DNA of 64,000 nt from Apium graveolens (taxonomy: Eukaryota > Streptophyta > Magnoliopsida > Apiales > Apiaceae), in contig NC_133656.1 in assembly GCF_009905375.1 (NCBI RefSeq), forward strand, positions 241,298,401-241,362,400, read 5' to 3'. Positions within the stretch are counted from its first letter, which is position 1; each line of letters starts with the position of its first letter. Positions 33,719 to 44,890 of the stretch are shown here, piece after piece. Under the pieces are notes generated by a model. It did no database searches and was not told the origin of the DNA. It was given only the letters and a program-made list of their open reading frames with translations. Made by a program: the position numbers and the translations under genes.

Positions 33719-36700
33719 ATGGCTACTGGGGGGAGATTTACGTTTGCAGATATGCAAAACCCTTTGTTTCTTCATCCATCAGATGGCCCTTTGTCTATCA
33801 GTGTCTCAAAGTTGCAAGGAGCTGGTGATTATCGAAGCTGGAAACGGATGCTTGAACTTCAACTCTCTGCCAAACGAAAGTTGGGCTTTGTTCAAAGGCA
33901 CAGTGGTCAGAAACGAAGCTGATGAAACTCAGGCTACTCAGTGGGACACATTTAATGATCTGGTAATTTCCTGGATCCATGCTAATGTCTCGGATAATAT
34001 AAAACTATCTATTCTCTTTATTAATTCTACTAGTAAAATTTGGAAACAACTAGAGCGTAGATTTCAGTTGAGTAATGGTTCTAGAAAGTATAAGCTCACC
34101 AAGGAGTTGTTTGGTATTTCTCAGAACAAAATGTCTGTTAATGAATACTTCACTAGGTTGAGTAGTTTGTGGGAAGAACTCGACTCTATGAACCTTTTGC
34201 CTACTGTTACTACCACTGATGCTCAAATAACAGCTATGTTAACTGCCATAGAAACTCAAAAAGAGGAATCAAAATTATTTGTGTTCCTTAATGGTCTAGA
34301 TGACACTTATAGTCCTATGAGAAGTCAGCTGTTAATGCAAATTCCCTTACCTACTGTTGAGAGTGCTTGTGCTGTTATTTAGCAAGAAGAGTCACAAAGA
34401 GATGTCCTTACTATTCCTGAATTAGAGTTTTCTGCTATGCTGAGTAAGAAATCTATAGATTACAGAGTTGTTGTCTGCACTGCTTGTGGTGGTAAAGGCC
34501 ATACCAGTGAAAAATGTTGGACTGTTATAGGCTATCCTTCTTGGCACTTAAAACATAAAAAACCTTTTCTCAAAAACAATAATCTTCAAAATAAGAAAAC
34601 TGGTAATAGAGTGAATAATCAGAGGATAGTAAATCTGTGGTTCAAGGCACCTCTGAAATTCACACAGACTCAGATATTGTGTTCAGTCCTCAACAACTGG
34701 AACAACTTTGAAACTTATTCTCGGTGAAGCCTTGCAGAGTCTAAAATCTTCTGTGCCTGATGATGAGTTTGATGTGGCTTTTTCTGGAATGGTCACTTGT
34801 AATTTAGCAAAGTGTCACTCTGCAGATTGGATAGTAGATTCTGGAGCCAGTGATCACATCACTGGATCACTTACTATGTTAACTAATGTCAAAGCTGCCG
34901 GTGAGAATCTCACTATAAATCTTCCCACAGGAGCAATGTCAAAAATCACGCACATAGGTGATGTGAATCTTCAAAATGGATTGGTGCTCCATAATGTGCT
35001 GGTGGTACCTCAATTTAGGCATAATCTTTTGTCAATTCATAAATTGGCAACAGATAACAAGTGTGACATACAGTTTACACATCATACTTGCAACATTATT
35101 GACTCTGCATCTCAGCAAACTAAGGCGGTTGGAAAAATACACAATGGTCTGTACTATCTACATGATAAAGCTGAATCTACAATACACTTGCCTTCAGATG
35201 CACCTGCTTGTCATGCTACAGTTGTTGATAGCAACATTTGGCACCTAAGGTTGGGTCATGCTCCTTTGTCCAAACTAAAAAGCATACCTCAGTTGAAATC
35301 ACAGCTTGGAGTTTCTGATCAGGTATGCCTTATCTGTCCTACGGATAAATTCACTAAACTATCTTTTCCTGTGAGCTCTTCCCATGCTGATAAATTATTT
35401 GATCTCATACACTTGGATACTTGGGGACCCTATAAGACACCAACAAGGGGGAAATTCAGATACTTTCTGACACTTGTTGATGATAAATCTAGAAATACAT
35501 GGTTGTATATGATGAAAAATAAATCTGACTATCTTACATGTTTCCAAGCATTCTGTCAGTATGTTTTGACTCATTTTCAGACAAAAATCAAGTGCATTAG
35601 ATCAGATAATGCACCTGAATTTTCAGACCCTTCTTGCACTGTTTTTTACTCATCTCAAGGAATATTGCAACAAAAGACATGTGTTTATAGGCCACAACAG
35701 AATGCCAGAGCAGAGAGAAAGCATAGGCACATCTTGGAAGTTGCAAGATCATTGAGGTTACAATCAGGTATTCCTTTGTCTCACTGGGGTGATTTAGTTA
35801 TGACTGTAGTATATTTGATCAACAGGCTGCTAACTCCAGTGCTTCAAAATAAAACACCTTATGAGATGTTATATAATGAGCCTGCAGACTATAATAATTT
35901 AAGAGCTTTTGGCTATTTGGTTTTTGCACCTAATCCAAATCAGTCTGCAGACAAGTTCAGCTTTAGAGCAGTGCCCTCTATGTTTATTGGATATCCACCA
36001 GGAGTAAAGGGATACAATGCTAGATCTATCAACAAAGCAAACCTTTGTGTCAAGGGATACTGTCTTTCATGAATCTGTGTTCCTAATGAATAATAACTCA
36101 ACTGGAAGTTATGTACATCCTGTACCATTGGTAATGCCAACACTAGAAAGGTCAATTCCAAACACAGATGACATACTTGTTCCAGACGATGCTGAGCCTC
36201 CACCTTCACCTCTGTTGGACTCTCCACTATCTGAAGCTGCAAGTGACAGAGAAGAATCTGAATCCAGCTCTTCTGAACCATCTTCACCACCTAAAGTTTT
36301 AAGAAGATCAGACAGAATCAGAAAACATCCTGTTTGGTTGAACAGCTATGTCCGTACATTGCATGCCAACCCTAGTGCTAATGCAGCTCAATCTGCTGAT
36401 CAAGGTGTTCATCCCAAATTTAATTGTTTCTTAGCTGCATTGGCAAAGACCCATGATCCAATTTCATTCAAACAAGCAGTTCAACACCAGAAGTGGGTGG
36501 ATGCTATGAATAAGGAGTTGACTACTTTAGAAGATAACAACACATGGGAAATTACCACTTTACCACCAAATAAAAGAGCTATAGGATGCAAATGGATTTA
36601 CAAAACTAAATTCAAACCAGATGGATCAGTGGAGAGGTACAAGGCTAGACTGGTGATATTGGGATGTAAACAAGTCTATGGCATTGATTATTTGGATACC

Positions 36701-38050
36701 TTTGCTCTAGTGGCAAAGTTGACAACTGTGAGGACATTGCTTGCTGTGGCAGCAGTTCAAAACTGGATTGTTATACAAATGGATGACACCAATGCCTTTT
36801 TGCATGGTGACCTCCATGAATCCGTTTACATGAGGGCTCCTAAAGGCTACAAAGGTATTGGTTCAAGAATTATTTGTGATCTAGGAAGCAATATTGATTA
36901 TTCATCTGTGTCCTTTGTCTGTAAGCTGCTAAAATCTCTTTATGGGCTGAAACAGGCCCCTAGACAGTGGTTTACAAAACTTTCTATAAAATTGTTGGAC
37001 CTTGGTTATACTCAATCAAAAACAGACTATAGTCTGTTCACTGTAACCTCCTCGTCTTCTATTACACTAGTCTTAGTGTATGTAGATGATCTCCTAATTG
37101 CTGGAAACTCTACATCAGACATTGATCAGCTCAAAACCTTTCTCTCAAATGCTTTTCACATGAAGGACTTGGGCAATGTGAGCTATTTTCTTGGCATAGA
37201 GATTGACAGGTCAAATGCGGGCTTCTTTCTTTCTCAAAAGAAATACACAGTTGATCTGTTGACAGAATTTGGTCTCCAACATTCCAAGAGTCTTAAGGTT
37301 CCCATGGATGTTCATGAAAAACTAACACCAACTTCTGGAATTCCCTTGACTGATCCACACCCTTATCAAAGACAACTTGGAAAATTGATATACCTTACGG
37401 TGACAAGACCTGATATCACTTCTTCTGTGCATGTTCTAAGTCAGTATATGCAAAGTCCCACATCAGTACACATGCAAGCTGCCACTCGAGTGCTTAGATA
37501 TCTAGCTGGGAATCCTGGACAAGGGATATTATTGGCATCTTCATCTGCTGTGAAGGTTCAAGCATATTGTGACAGTGACTGGGCAAGCTGTCCAGTCACT
37601 AGGAGGTCAACTACAGGATTTTCCATTTTACTTGGTAACTCTCCTGTCTCATGGAAATCAAAAAAGCAAACCGTGGTAGCAAGATCAAGTACTGAAGCAG
37701 AATATAGGGCTATGGCCCTCACTACTTGTGAAATTACATGGATAACTGCTCTGCTAGGTGACATGGGACTGCATAATCTTCCTCCAACTCTTCTACAGTG
37801 CGACAATAAAGCTGCAATAGCTATTGCTTCCAATCCCGTTCTGCATGAATGAACCAAACATATTGAAGTAGACTGTCATTTTATACGAGATAAAATAGTC
37901 TCAGGATCGATTGTCACTCAACACGTTCCTTCTCACGCGCAATTGGCAGACATTTTGACTAAGCAGCTCTCTGTTAAACAGCACCATCATCTACTTCACA
38001 AGCTTGGAGCTTCTGCTTGTTCTGCAGCTCAGCTTGAAGGGGAGTATTGA
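33719..38050 (+). pseudogene. Copia-2 copy 1 gag-pol polyprotein
   Basis: Starts ATG 33719 ([15 protein letters not shown]). Features: gag with UBN2-like region; zinc knuckle CTACGGKGHTSEKC near 34473; protease WIVDSGASDHIT near 34829; integrase (HLDTWGP, RSDNAPEF); RT YVDDLL near 37079; RNase H ([15 protein letters not shown]). It ends in TGA 38048-38050, just inside LTR 2. Breaks against copy 2: one extra base near 33893, single-base losses near 34633 and 34705, loss of two bases near 36020, and stop TGA 37850-37852 where copy 2 has CGA. TAG at 34380-34382 is shared by both copies. Confidence 0.9.
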
Positions 38051-38354
38051 GGACCACACAGCTGTCTCCACCTATCAGTGTCTCCACTTAATCAGTCCTA
38101 CACTATTTTGTCTCTGCATCCATCTATTATTGTTATATTTTGTCTTTTTACGTTTTCTAGGATCAATCAAAGGTGGTTGGAATATTATTGTCCCTTTCCA
38201 CCACCAGTAGCTTATAATAGACTGTAGCCTGATCATTTGTTCAAGTAAAATGAATACATTATTGTTACAGTGAGAAACAGGCTGAAACTATCCTTTCTAT
38301 CCTTTCTTTATTTCATCTATCAGATTGTTGCACTCAGTCTTATATTACTCTTTA
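38045..38354 (+). repeat. Copia-2 LTR 2 (shared middle LTR)
   Basis: 310 bp, directly preceded by the polypurine tract gaaggggag of copy 1 and directly followed by the primer binding site of copy 2 (38355-38366). It serves as 3' LTR of one copy and 5' LTR of the next. It shares its indel and substitution states with LTR 3 more than with LTR 1. Confidence 0.9.
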
Positions 38355-38839
38355 TGGTATCAGAGCGGTGAGTGTCATCTGTTCCTCTTTGTTCTTCTCT
38401 TTCTTCGCATAGGAGAATCAGTCTTAGCCTATTACTGTTCTTTTAATTCATTTTCACTTCAAACCAGATCTACGCACGAGTAATATACCTATCGACACAA
38501 AGTAATGGCTTCTGGGGGGAGATTTACGTTTGCAGATATGCAAAACCCTTTGTTTCTTCATCCATCAGATGGCCCTTTGTCTGTCAGTGTCTCAAAGTTG
38601 CAAGGAGCTGGTGATTATCGAAGCTGGAAACGGATGCTTGAACTTCAACTCTCTGCCAAACGAAAGTTGGGCTTTGTTCAAGGCACAGTGGTCAGAAACG
38701 AAGCTGATGAAACTCAGGCTACTCAGTGGGACACATGTAATGATCTGGTAATTTCCTGGATCCATGCTAATGTCTCGGATAATATAAAACAATCTATTCT
38801 CTTTATTAATTCTGCTAGCACTACAACAAAATAGGCCAA

Positions 38840-39490
38840 TTACGACGGCCAACTTATGACGGAAAAAAATGCGCGCCCAACTTACGACGGAAAAAAGTAA
38901 AACGTTGTATTTATTTATGACGAAATCCAAAACCGTCGTAAGTTTAGTATTTTATTAATAAAATTATGCACGACACGATTAAAAAAAATAAAAATTATTT
39001 GAAGTTGCGACGATTTAAACATTTCGTCGTAAGTTAATTATTTTTATTAAAATTTTAACTTGAAATTAAATAAACAAAAAAATTCATCTAAATTTACGAC
39101 GAAATATTTGCGACGGAAAATATTGGAACATCTAATTTACGACAGAAATTAAAAATCGTCGTAAGTTATCAAAGAGGGAAATTTAACTTTTTCCCCAATT
39201 TTTTGGCGGGAAAATAAAAATCATTTGAAATTGCGACGATTTAAACATTTCGTCGTAAGTTAAATATTTTTTTAAAAAATTTTAACTTGAAATTAAATAA
39301 ATAAAATTTCATCTAAAGTTTCGACGAAATATTTGTGACGGAAAATATTGGAACATCTAATTTAAGACGGAAATTAAAATTTGTCGTAAGTTATCAAAAA
39401 GGGAAATTTAACTTTTTCCCCAAAAATTTGGCTGTAAATTTGACTTTTCTGAATTTTTTTGCAGATAATAATTTATGACGGATTCCTTCG
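38840..39490. repeat. Left subterminal repeat region of the CACTA element
   Basis: Many copies of acgacgg, cgtcgtaa and variants (gcgacgattt, ttcgtcgtaagtt). Two longer near-identical blocks of about 190 bp lie at about 38990-39175 and 39225-39415. Confidence 0.8.
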
Positions 39491-40855
39491 TAAATTAGCA
39501 CATCCATACGGTTGTATCGTTGAAAAATATTTTTAAAATAATCGAAACACTAATTCAGGATTAAACATTAGTTAGCTGTACTAGTCAAAATGATGTTTGA
39601 CCGTTAAAATGGCAAACCAAATAAAACTATTTTGATATGAAATTTTGGTTATATCACTAATATATATATCTATTGACATCTATATGGTTGGATCATTGAA
39701 AAATATTTTTAAAATAATCGAAACACTGATTCAGGATTAAACATTAGTTAGTTTTACTAGTCAAAATGATGTTTGACTGTTAAGATGACAAACCAAATAA
39801 ACTTATTTTCATATGAAATTTTGGTTATATCACTAATATATATATCTATTGACATCCATATGGTTGGATCATTGAAAAATATTTTTAAAATAATGGAGAC
39901 ACCAATCATGATTGAATACTAGTTAGATGTAGTAGTCAAACATCGGGTTGACTGTTAAAATGGCAAAACAAATAAAATTATGTTGATATGAAATTTTAGT
40001 TGTACCACTAATATATATATCTGGTGACATCCACATGGTTGGATTGTTGAAAAATATTTTTAAAATAATCGAAATAATAATTCAAGATTAAACACTACTT
40101 AGATGTACTAGTCAAACTGATGTTTGACTGTTAAAATGGCAAACCAAGTAAAAATATTTTGATATGAAATTTTGGTGGTATCACTAATATATATATAACT
40201 GTTGACATCCATACGGTTGGATCTTTGAAAAATATTTTTAAAATAATCGAAACACCAATTCATGATTGAACAGTAGTTAGATGTACTACTCAAACTGATG
40301 TTTGACTCTTAAAATGGCAAACCAAACAAAAAAATTTTGATATAAAATTTTGATTGTATCACTAATATATATCTCTTGACATCCATACGGTTGGATCGTT
40401 GAAAATAATTTTAAAATAATCGAAACATCAATTCAGGATTAAACACTAGTTAATTGTACTGGTCAAACTGATGTTTGACTATTAAAACGGCAAACCAAAC
40501 AAAATTATTTTGATATGAAATTTTGGTTCTATCACTAATATATATATCTATTGACATCCATACGGTTGGATCGTTGAAAAATATTTTTTAAATAATTGAA
40601 ACATCAATTCATGATTAAACACTAGTTAGTTGTACTGGCCAAATTGATGTTGACTGTTAAAATGGCAAACCAAACAAAATTATTTTGAGATGAAATTTTG
40701 GTTATATCATTAATATATATATCTCTTGACATCCATACGGTTGGATCATTGAAAAATATTTTTAAAATAATCGAAACACCAATTCATGATTGAAAAATAG
40801 TTAGATGTACTACTCAAACTGATGTTTGACGTGATATGAAATTTTGGTTATATCA

Positions 40856-40912
<57 letters not shown>

Positions 40913-41080
40913 ACATCCATACGGTTGGATCGTTGAAAAATATTTTTTAAATAATTGAAACACCAATTCATAATTAAACACTAATTAAACACTAGTTAGT
41001 TGTATTGGTCAAACTGATGTTGAATGTTAAAATGAAAAAAAAAATTATTTTGAAATGAAATTTTGGTGATATCGTTTAAA
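39490..41080 (+). repeat. Tandem array of about nine 175-bp units in the CACTA element
   Basis: The landmark gacatccatacggttggat recurs at about 39505, 39675, 39852, 40026, 40204, 40378, 40553, 40729 and 40912, spacing 170-183 bp. Each unit also has tgatgtttgactgttaaaa and ggcaaaccaaa. The last full unit has lost part of its sequence and carries a (TA)n run at 40858-40910. Confidence 0.88.
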
Positions 41081-41639
41081 AATAATTAAAATATTGAAAC
41101 ACCAATTCAGGATTATAATAAAATTATAATCAGCTAAGATAGTGTATTTATCAAAATTGTAATTGTATTAATTATAACAATGTCAGTAATATTGTTAAGA
41201 TAGTATTGGAAAAATTATTTTGATACAAAATTTTGGTTATATCATTAAGATAATAAATTATAAAAATGTCACTAATATATCGGTAAATTATAATCAGCTA
41301 CAAGCTTGCTAACAATGTGTTTATCAAAATTATAACGGTATTAATTTATAATCCTATTAACAAAAAAAATCTAGTAAATATACAACTCCATCAATTGAAG
41401 AATATAATTGTATGAGATATTAAAACAGATTGATTATTAATCATTTGAAAGTATCAAATATTTTCAAATTTATCTTACATGACTTATAATGATATTTATT
41501 TTAAATATTATTATAATGATACTTAGTTAAAAAATATAGGAAATAAAAAAATTTAATTATTATATAATTTAATTGTTATAAATTTTTTATTGAATTTCTG
41601 TAAATTAGATCGATTGCAAATTTCTAATCCATGTTCACT

Positions 41640-42310
41640 TCATCCCATTCATTCCCCCCGTTTACCCCCCTTTCAATTTCACTTCCCTCTTCAATAAAAC
41701 ACAAACCTAATTGATAGCCTCTTCCTCATCTCTCTTTAACCTCTGCTTCCTTCCCCTTCCCTCTGTTAAAATCAACTAATCAGTCTTTTAGGTTTTCCTA
41801 TTAGTGTTATTAGTGATTATCTCGACTATTCTCTTCGGAGAAGTCAAGGTGTTGCTGCTCAACTAGATCGATTAAAATGAATAGATACTCAGGTATTCTC
41901 TTTGTCCTTGCTACTCAGGTATTTTTATTTATTATGACCCCGAAACCCCCATTTTCAATCTGTTTTCTTTAGTTTTGATTTTGAAAGCTTTTGTAATTAA
42001 AGAGGCTTTGCTATAGGTTTTGGTTTCAACTTCTTGATACAATCTTTCTCTTCATCTGGGCTTTAACTAAACACCCTATTCTTCCAAGATGACTGCTCTT
42101 TTGCACTCTATTTTTGGTAAATATTAGTCTCACAGTTTGGTTCTTGATTGATTTTTTGTTTCTTGGTTTTGTTTGTTTGGTGATTTTAACTAATGGGTTG
42201 ATTCCTTTTTGGTGTAAACAGAGATTCTGACTCCAACTTTTCCCCATCCGTTTGTTCCTATTGGTGCTGCTGCTGCAGCAGATCGTCCAGCTCCATTGAT
42301 TTCGAGCAAT
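41640..42310 (+). other. Probable captured promoter / 5' leader in the CACTA element
   Basis: Pyrimidine-rich CT tracts (about 41640-41770) followed by short exon-like pieces with splice-like borders, for example atgaatagatactcag|gtattc near 41877 and an acceptor-like aacag before 42222. It looks like the 5' end of a plant gene, but I cannot identify the source. Confidence 0.35.
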
Positions 42311-42500
42311 TGATCTAGATATGTATCTAGATATGTATCTCTTGATTTAATTTAGGTTAGAAACGCAAAATCTAGATATGTATAGCATGTTGGCAGTACC
42401 AAACTCAAATTATCAGTATCATACCACAGTTAAATATATACGTGACTGTACTTACTAAATCACCTGGTTCTTAGCAGGAGAGTAAACATTTTACTTCAAA

Positions 42501-42964
42501 TTAATTGCAAAATTGACTTGAAGAACCTACATACTTTAGATAAATACCTCTCTTAACCCTGGCATGCATAAAACGTGATACAAGTGCCAGCACTTGTTGA
42601 CCTTGAAGAACTAATATAAAACATGCAATAACTTCCCCAACAGAATCTGGCAAGTCCAACCCAACAAATTCAAGCCCTTGAACTGTGTTAGACATGGTTA
42701 AGCAGAGGTGCAAAAGCAGATAAAACCCCATAAAAATGGTAGATGTTGTCGTAAAATTAGCAAAATACTGGATACCCAGTTTCCAGAGTCCGACTGTGGC
42801 TCCACCTGTACTGATGCTAAAACTTGTTCCTTGTCGGAAGCAATGTCCATAGGATCAACTAGGCGTACATTTTGAGCCAACAAAGTAGCATGCTGCTCAA
42901 AACTTTCTCTTACACCTTGTCTTGCCCCATTTTCTATCATACCTTGCATCATCGTACTCTGCAA
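42501..42964 (-). pseudogene. Unidentified captured gene fragment in the CACTA element
   Basis: Minus-strand coding-like sequence in two frames. 42964-42698 encodes RQGVRESFEQHATLLAQN and DPMDIASDKEQVLASVQ. 42731-42501 encodes VQGLEFVGLDLPDSVGEV and GQQVLALVSRFMHARVK. A frameshift near 42720 separates them. Residue composition looks like a conserved, partly membrane-associated protein. I do not recognise the family. Confidence 0.45.
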
Positions 42965-43478
42965 AAAGTTAAATTGGGTTTTATAAGCGGTCTTGTCCCT
43001 AAAGCGAAATCTATGTCATTTGAAAGGATTTTATTTTGTGCTACCGGGGGTAATGTGTACTTGAAGCAGGCTGTTGTCGGGCACCCAGTCATTGATCCAG
43101 TCATTGATCCTGTTTCTGGGGAAAAGGTTGATACCTCTGGATTTGGTTGATTATATTCACTTGAGATGATGTAGTGAAAACTGAAAAGTTTATTTCGTAG
43201 AGAAATTGTGTAACGTATATGTAGTCCTTTCATTACCTATTCAGTTTTTTTACCTATAATTGTTATTGCTTGCATCATTTTTTATATACATACGAGTCGT
43301 ATATGATAATATTGACTTCCTGATGGTGAAATATCATACAGGTTGGAGAAAAATATATTTGCGGTCTTCGTCTCCGAGGAAAAGCAAAGAATAAAATCCT
43401 AAAAATATGTGAAGCTTTTGGAGCAAATCATTATTCTTTTAGTGAGGACTAGCTAAGCAAGCTCAAATGATAACTGAG
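42965..43478 (+). pseudogene. V-type ATPase subunit a fragment captured by the CACTA element
   Basis: Two exons of the gene for the large membrane subunit a of the vacuolar proton pump, with the intron still present. The first, up to 43126, encodes LGFISGLVPKAKSMSFERIL and GNVYLKQAVV...DPVSGEK. The second, 43342-43478, encodes [17 protein letters not shown] followed by a one-base loss after SFSED that shifts the frame from AKQAQMITE. These blocks are highly conserved in the cytosolic N-terminal half of plant subunit a (from memory of the family). The retained intron shows capture of genomic DNA rather than cDNA. The fragment covers well under a fifth of the parent gene and cannot make a pump subunit. 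Confidence 0.85.
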
Positions 43479-43703
43479 GTATTTATAGTGCTCCGTTTCA
43501 TGCTTATGTATCACTCATTGTACATTGTTGGAACTGCTATGTCAAGTTGAAGGGGTCTTGTTCACCTAGGCAGCTGTTGCCTATATTTCTGTCTATTAAC
43601 ACTGAAGTTTCCCTCTTTTCTTTACTTTCATTGTCGTGCTTTACTTGAGTCCTGCACAATTTTCGCTTATTATTTTATTGATAAAGTGTTTTATTGTCGA
43701 TAG

Positions 43704-44116
43704 AAAGCCGATAAACGTAAGAAGATACATGCTTTCAAGAGGCAGAATGCATGGCAACAATTTCAGACTACCAAAGGCCGAGCTAAGAAGGTTTGTTTTA
43801 AATCCATTTATCATTGTATTAATAGCAACATTGAACAACTCCTGATCAGCCTATGTTCTAATAAGATTTACTATTTTAAGCAATTTTTTTTGTATATGTG
43901 GGTATATGTGGCTTTACAGTTACTCACGTCATGCAAATGCTGCAATTTGGTAAAAGTTTCTGTTATTTGCTATCAAGTTAATTGCACTTTACAGATATTA
44001 TATATTTTTTAATGCAGGGTACTAGAATTGATAACGCACCATTGAATGGCAATGACTTCCGAAGCAACAATGATGAAGATGAAGATAAAGATGTTGATCG
44101 TTACTCCCTTCATTAA
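43704..44116 (+). pseudogene. Captured exon resembling splicing factor SPF30, joined to a short terminal exon
   Basis: 43704-43790 (29 codons) lies between tcgatag and the donor aag|gtttgt. It encodes KADKRKKIHAFKRQNAWQQ and FQTTKGRAKK, similar as I recall to the C-terminal part of plant survival-motor-neuron-related splicing factor 30. A second exon-like piece, 44018-44116, follows acceptor aatgcag in the same phase and ends in an acidic tail and TAA. Together they could form a small chimeric reading frame inside the transposon. The SPF30 assignment rests on about 15 residues. Confidence 0.5.
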
Positions 44117-44444
44117 CTATAGTAATTTTATTTTAATTAGTTATATCTACTGTGTCAATCAGGAAACCTGATTTGTAAGATAACCAAGTTGTGCTTGTAA
44201 ACTGAATTTAGGTCGTGGGTGTTTGTAAACTGAATTTTAATTTGCTTTCTACTTTTGATTGTGAATTAGTATGGATTTACGGTATAACTAATGTAAATTA
44301 TGTATTGTGACTTGATTGCGAGGTTTAGAGTTTGTTTTGAGTTTGCGATTGCATAAGATTTTAGCAGGTTAAGAATTTAAATTGGAAGCCGAAAATGGCC
44401 GGATACTGAAAATTTAGTTTTTGGTTATTCTGGAAAAACAAACT

Positions 44445-44890
44445 TACGACGGTTGTTCTTCAAACATTCCGTCGTAATTATTCTGGTAAAATGAACTTAC
44501 GACGGTTGTTCTTCATATATTTCGTCGTAATGTATCCATTTTCATATTTAATTTTTTTTTTGAATTTTCATTTTCCCAGCTTGTAGGCCCCATCTTATAA
44601 AATACGACGTTTTTTCTGTCGGAAATTTCTAACTTACGACGCATTCTTCCGTCGTAAGTACATAACTTACGACGTTATTGTTCGTCGTATTTTGGTATTT
44701 TACGACAATAAATTCCGTCGTAAGTTGATTTATTATTTTATTGAGTATGCGGGCCCCTACTTCCTAACTTGCGACGCAATTTTATCTTGTGACGAAAAAA
44801 CGAACTTACTACTCGACCAAAAATGACGAATTTTTTCCGTCGTAAATGGCTCAATTACGACGATTTCAATTCAAAAAAACCGTCGTAAAT
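44445..44890. repeat. Right subterminal repeat region of the CACTA element
   Basis: Dense acttacgacgg, ttccgtcgtaa and related motifs in both orientations up to the terminal repeat, mirroring the left end. Confidence 0.8.

Noticed and set aside
34380..34382. Programmed readthrough of the gag TAG in the manner of tobamoviruses
   Set aside because: The context is attTAGcaagaa, which lacks the full CARYYA signal. Kept only as an open question.
40858..40910. Long TA run
   Set aside because: A plain microsatellite within a satellite unit; no further meaning inferred.
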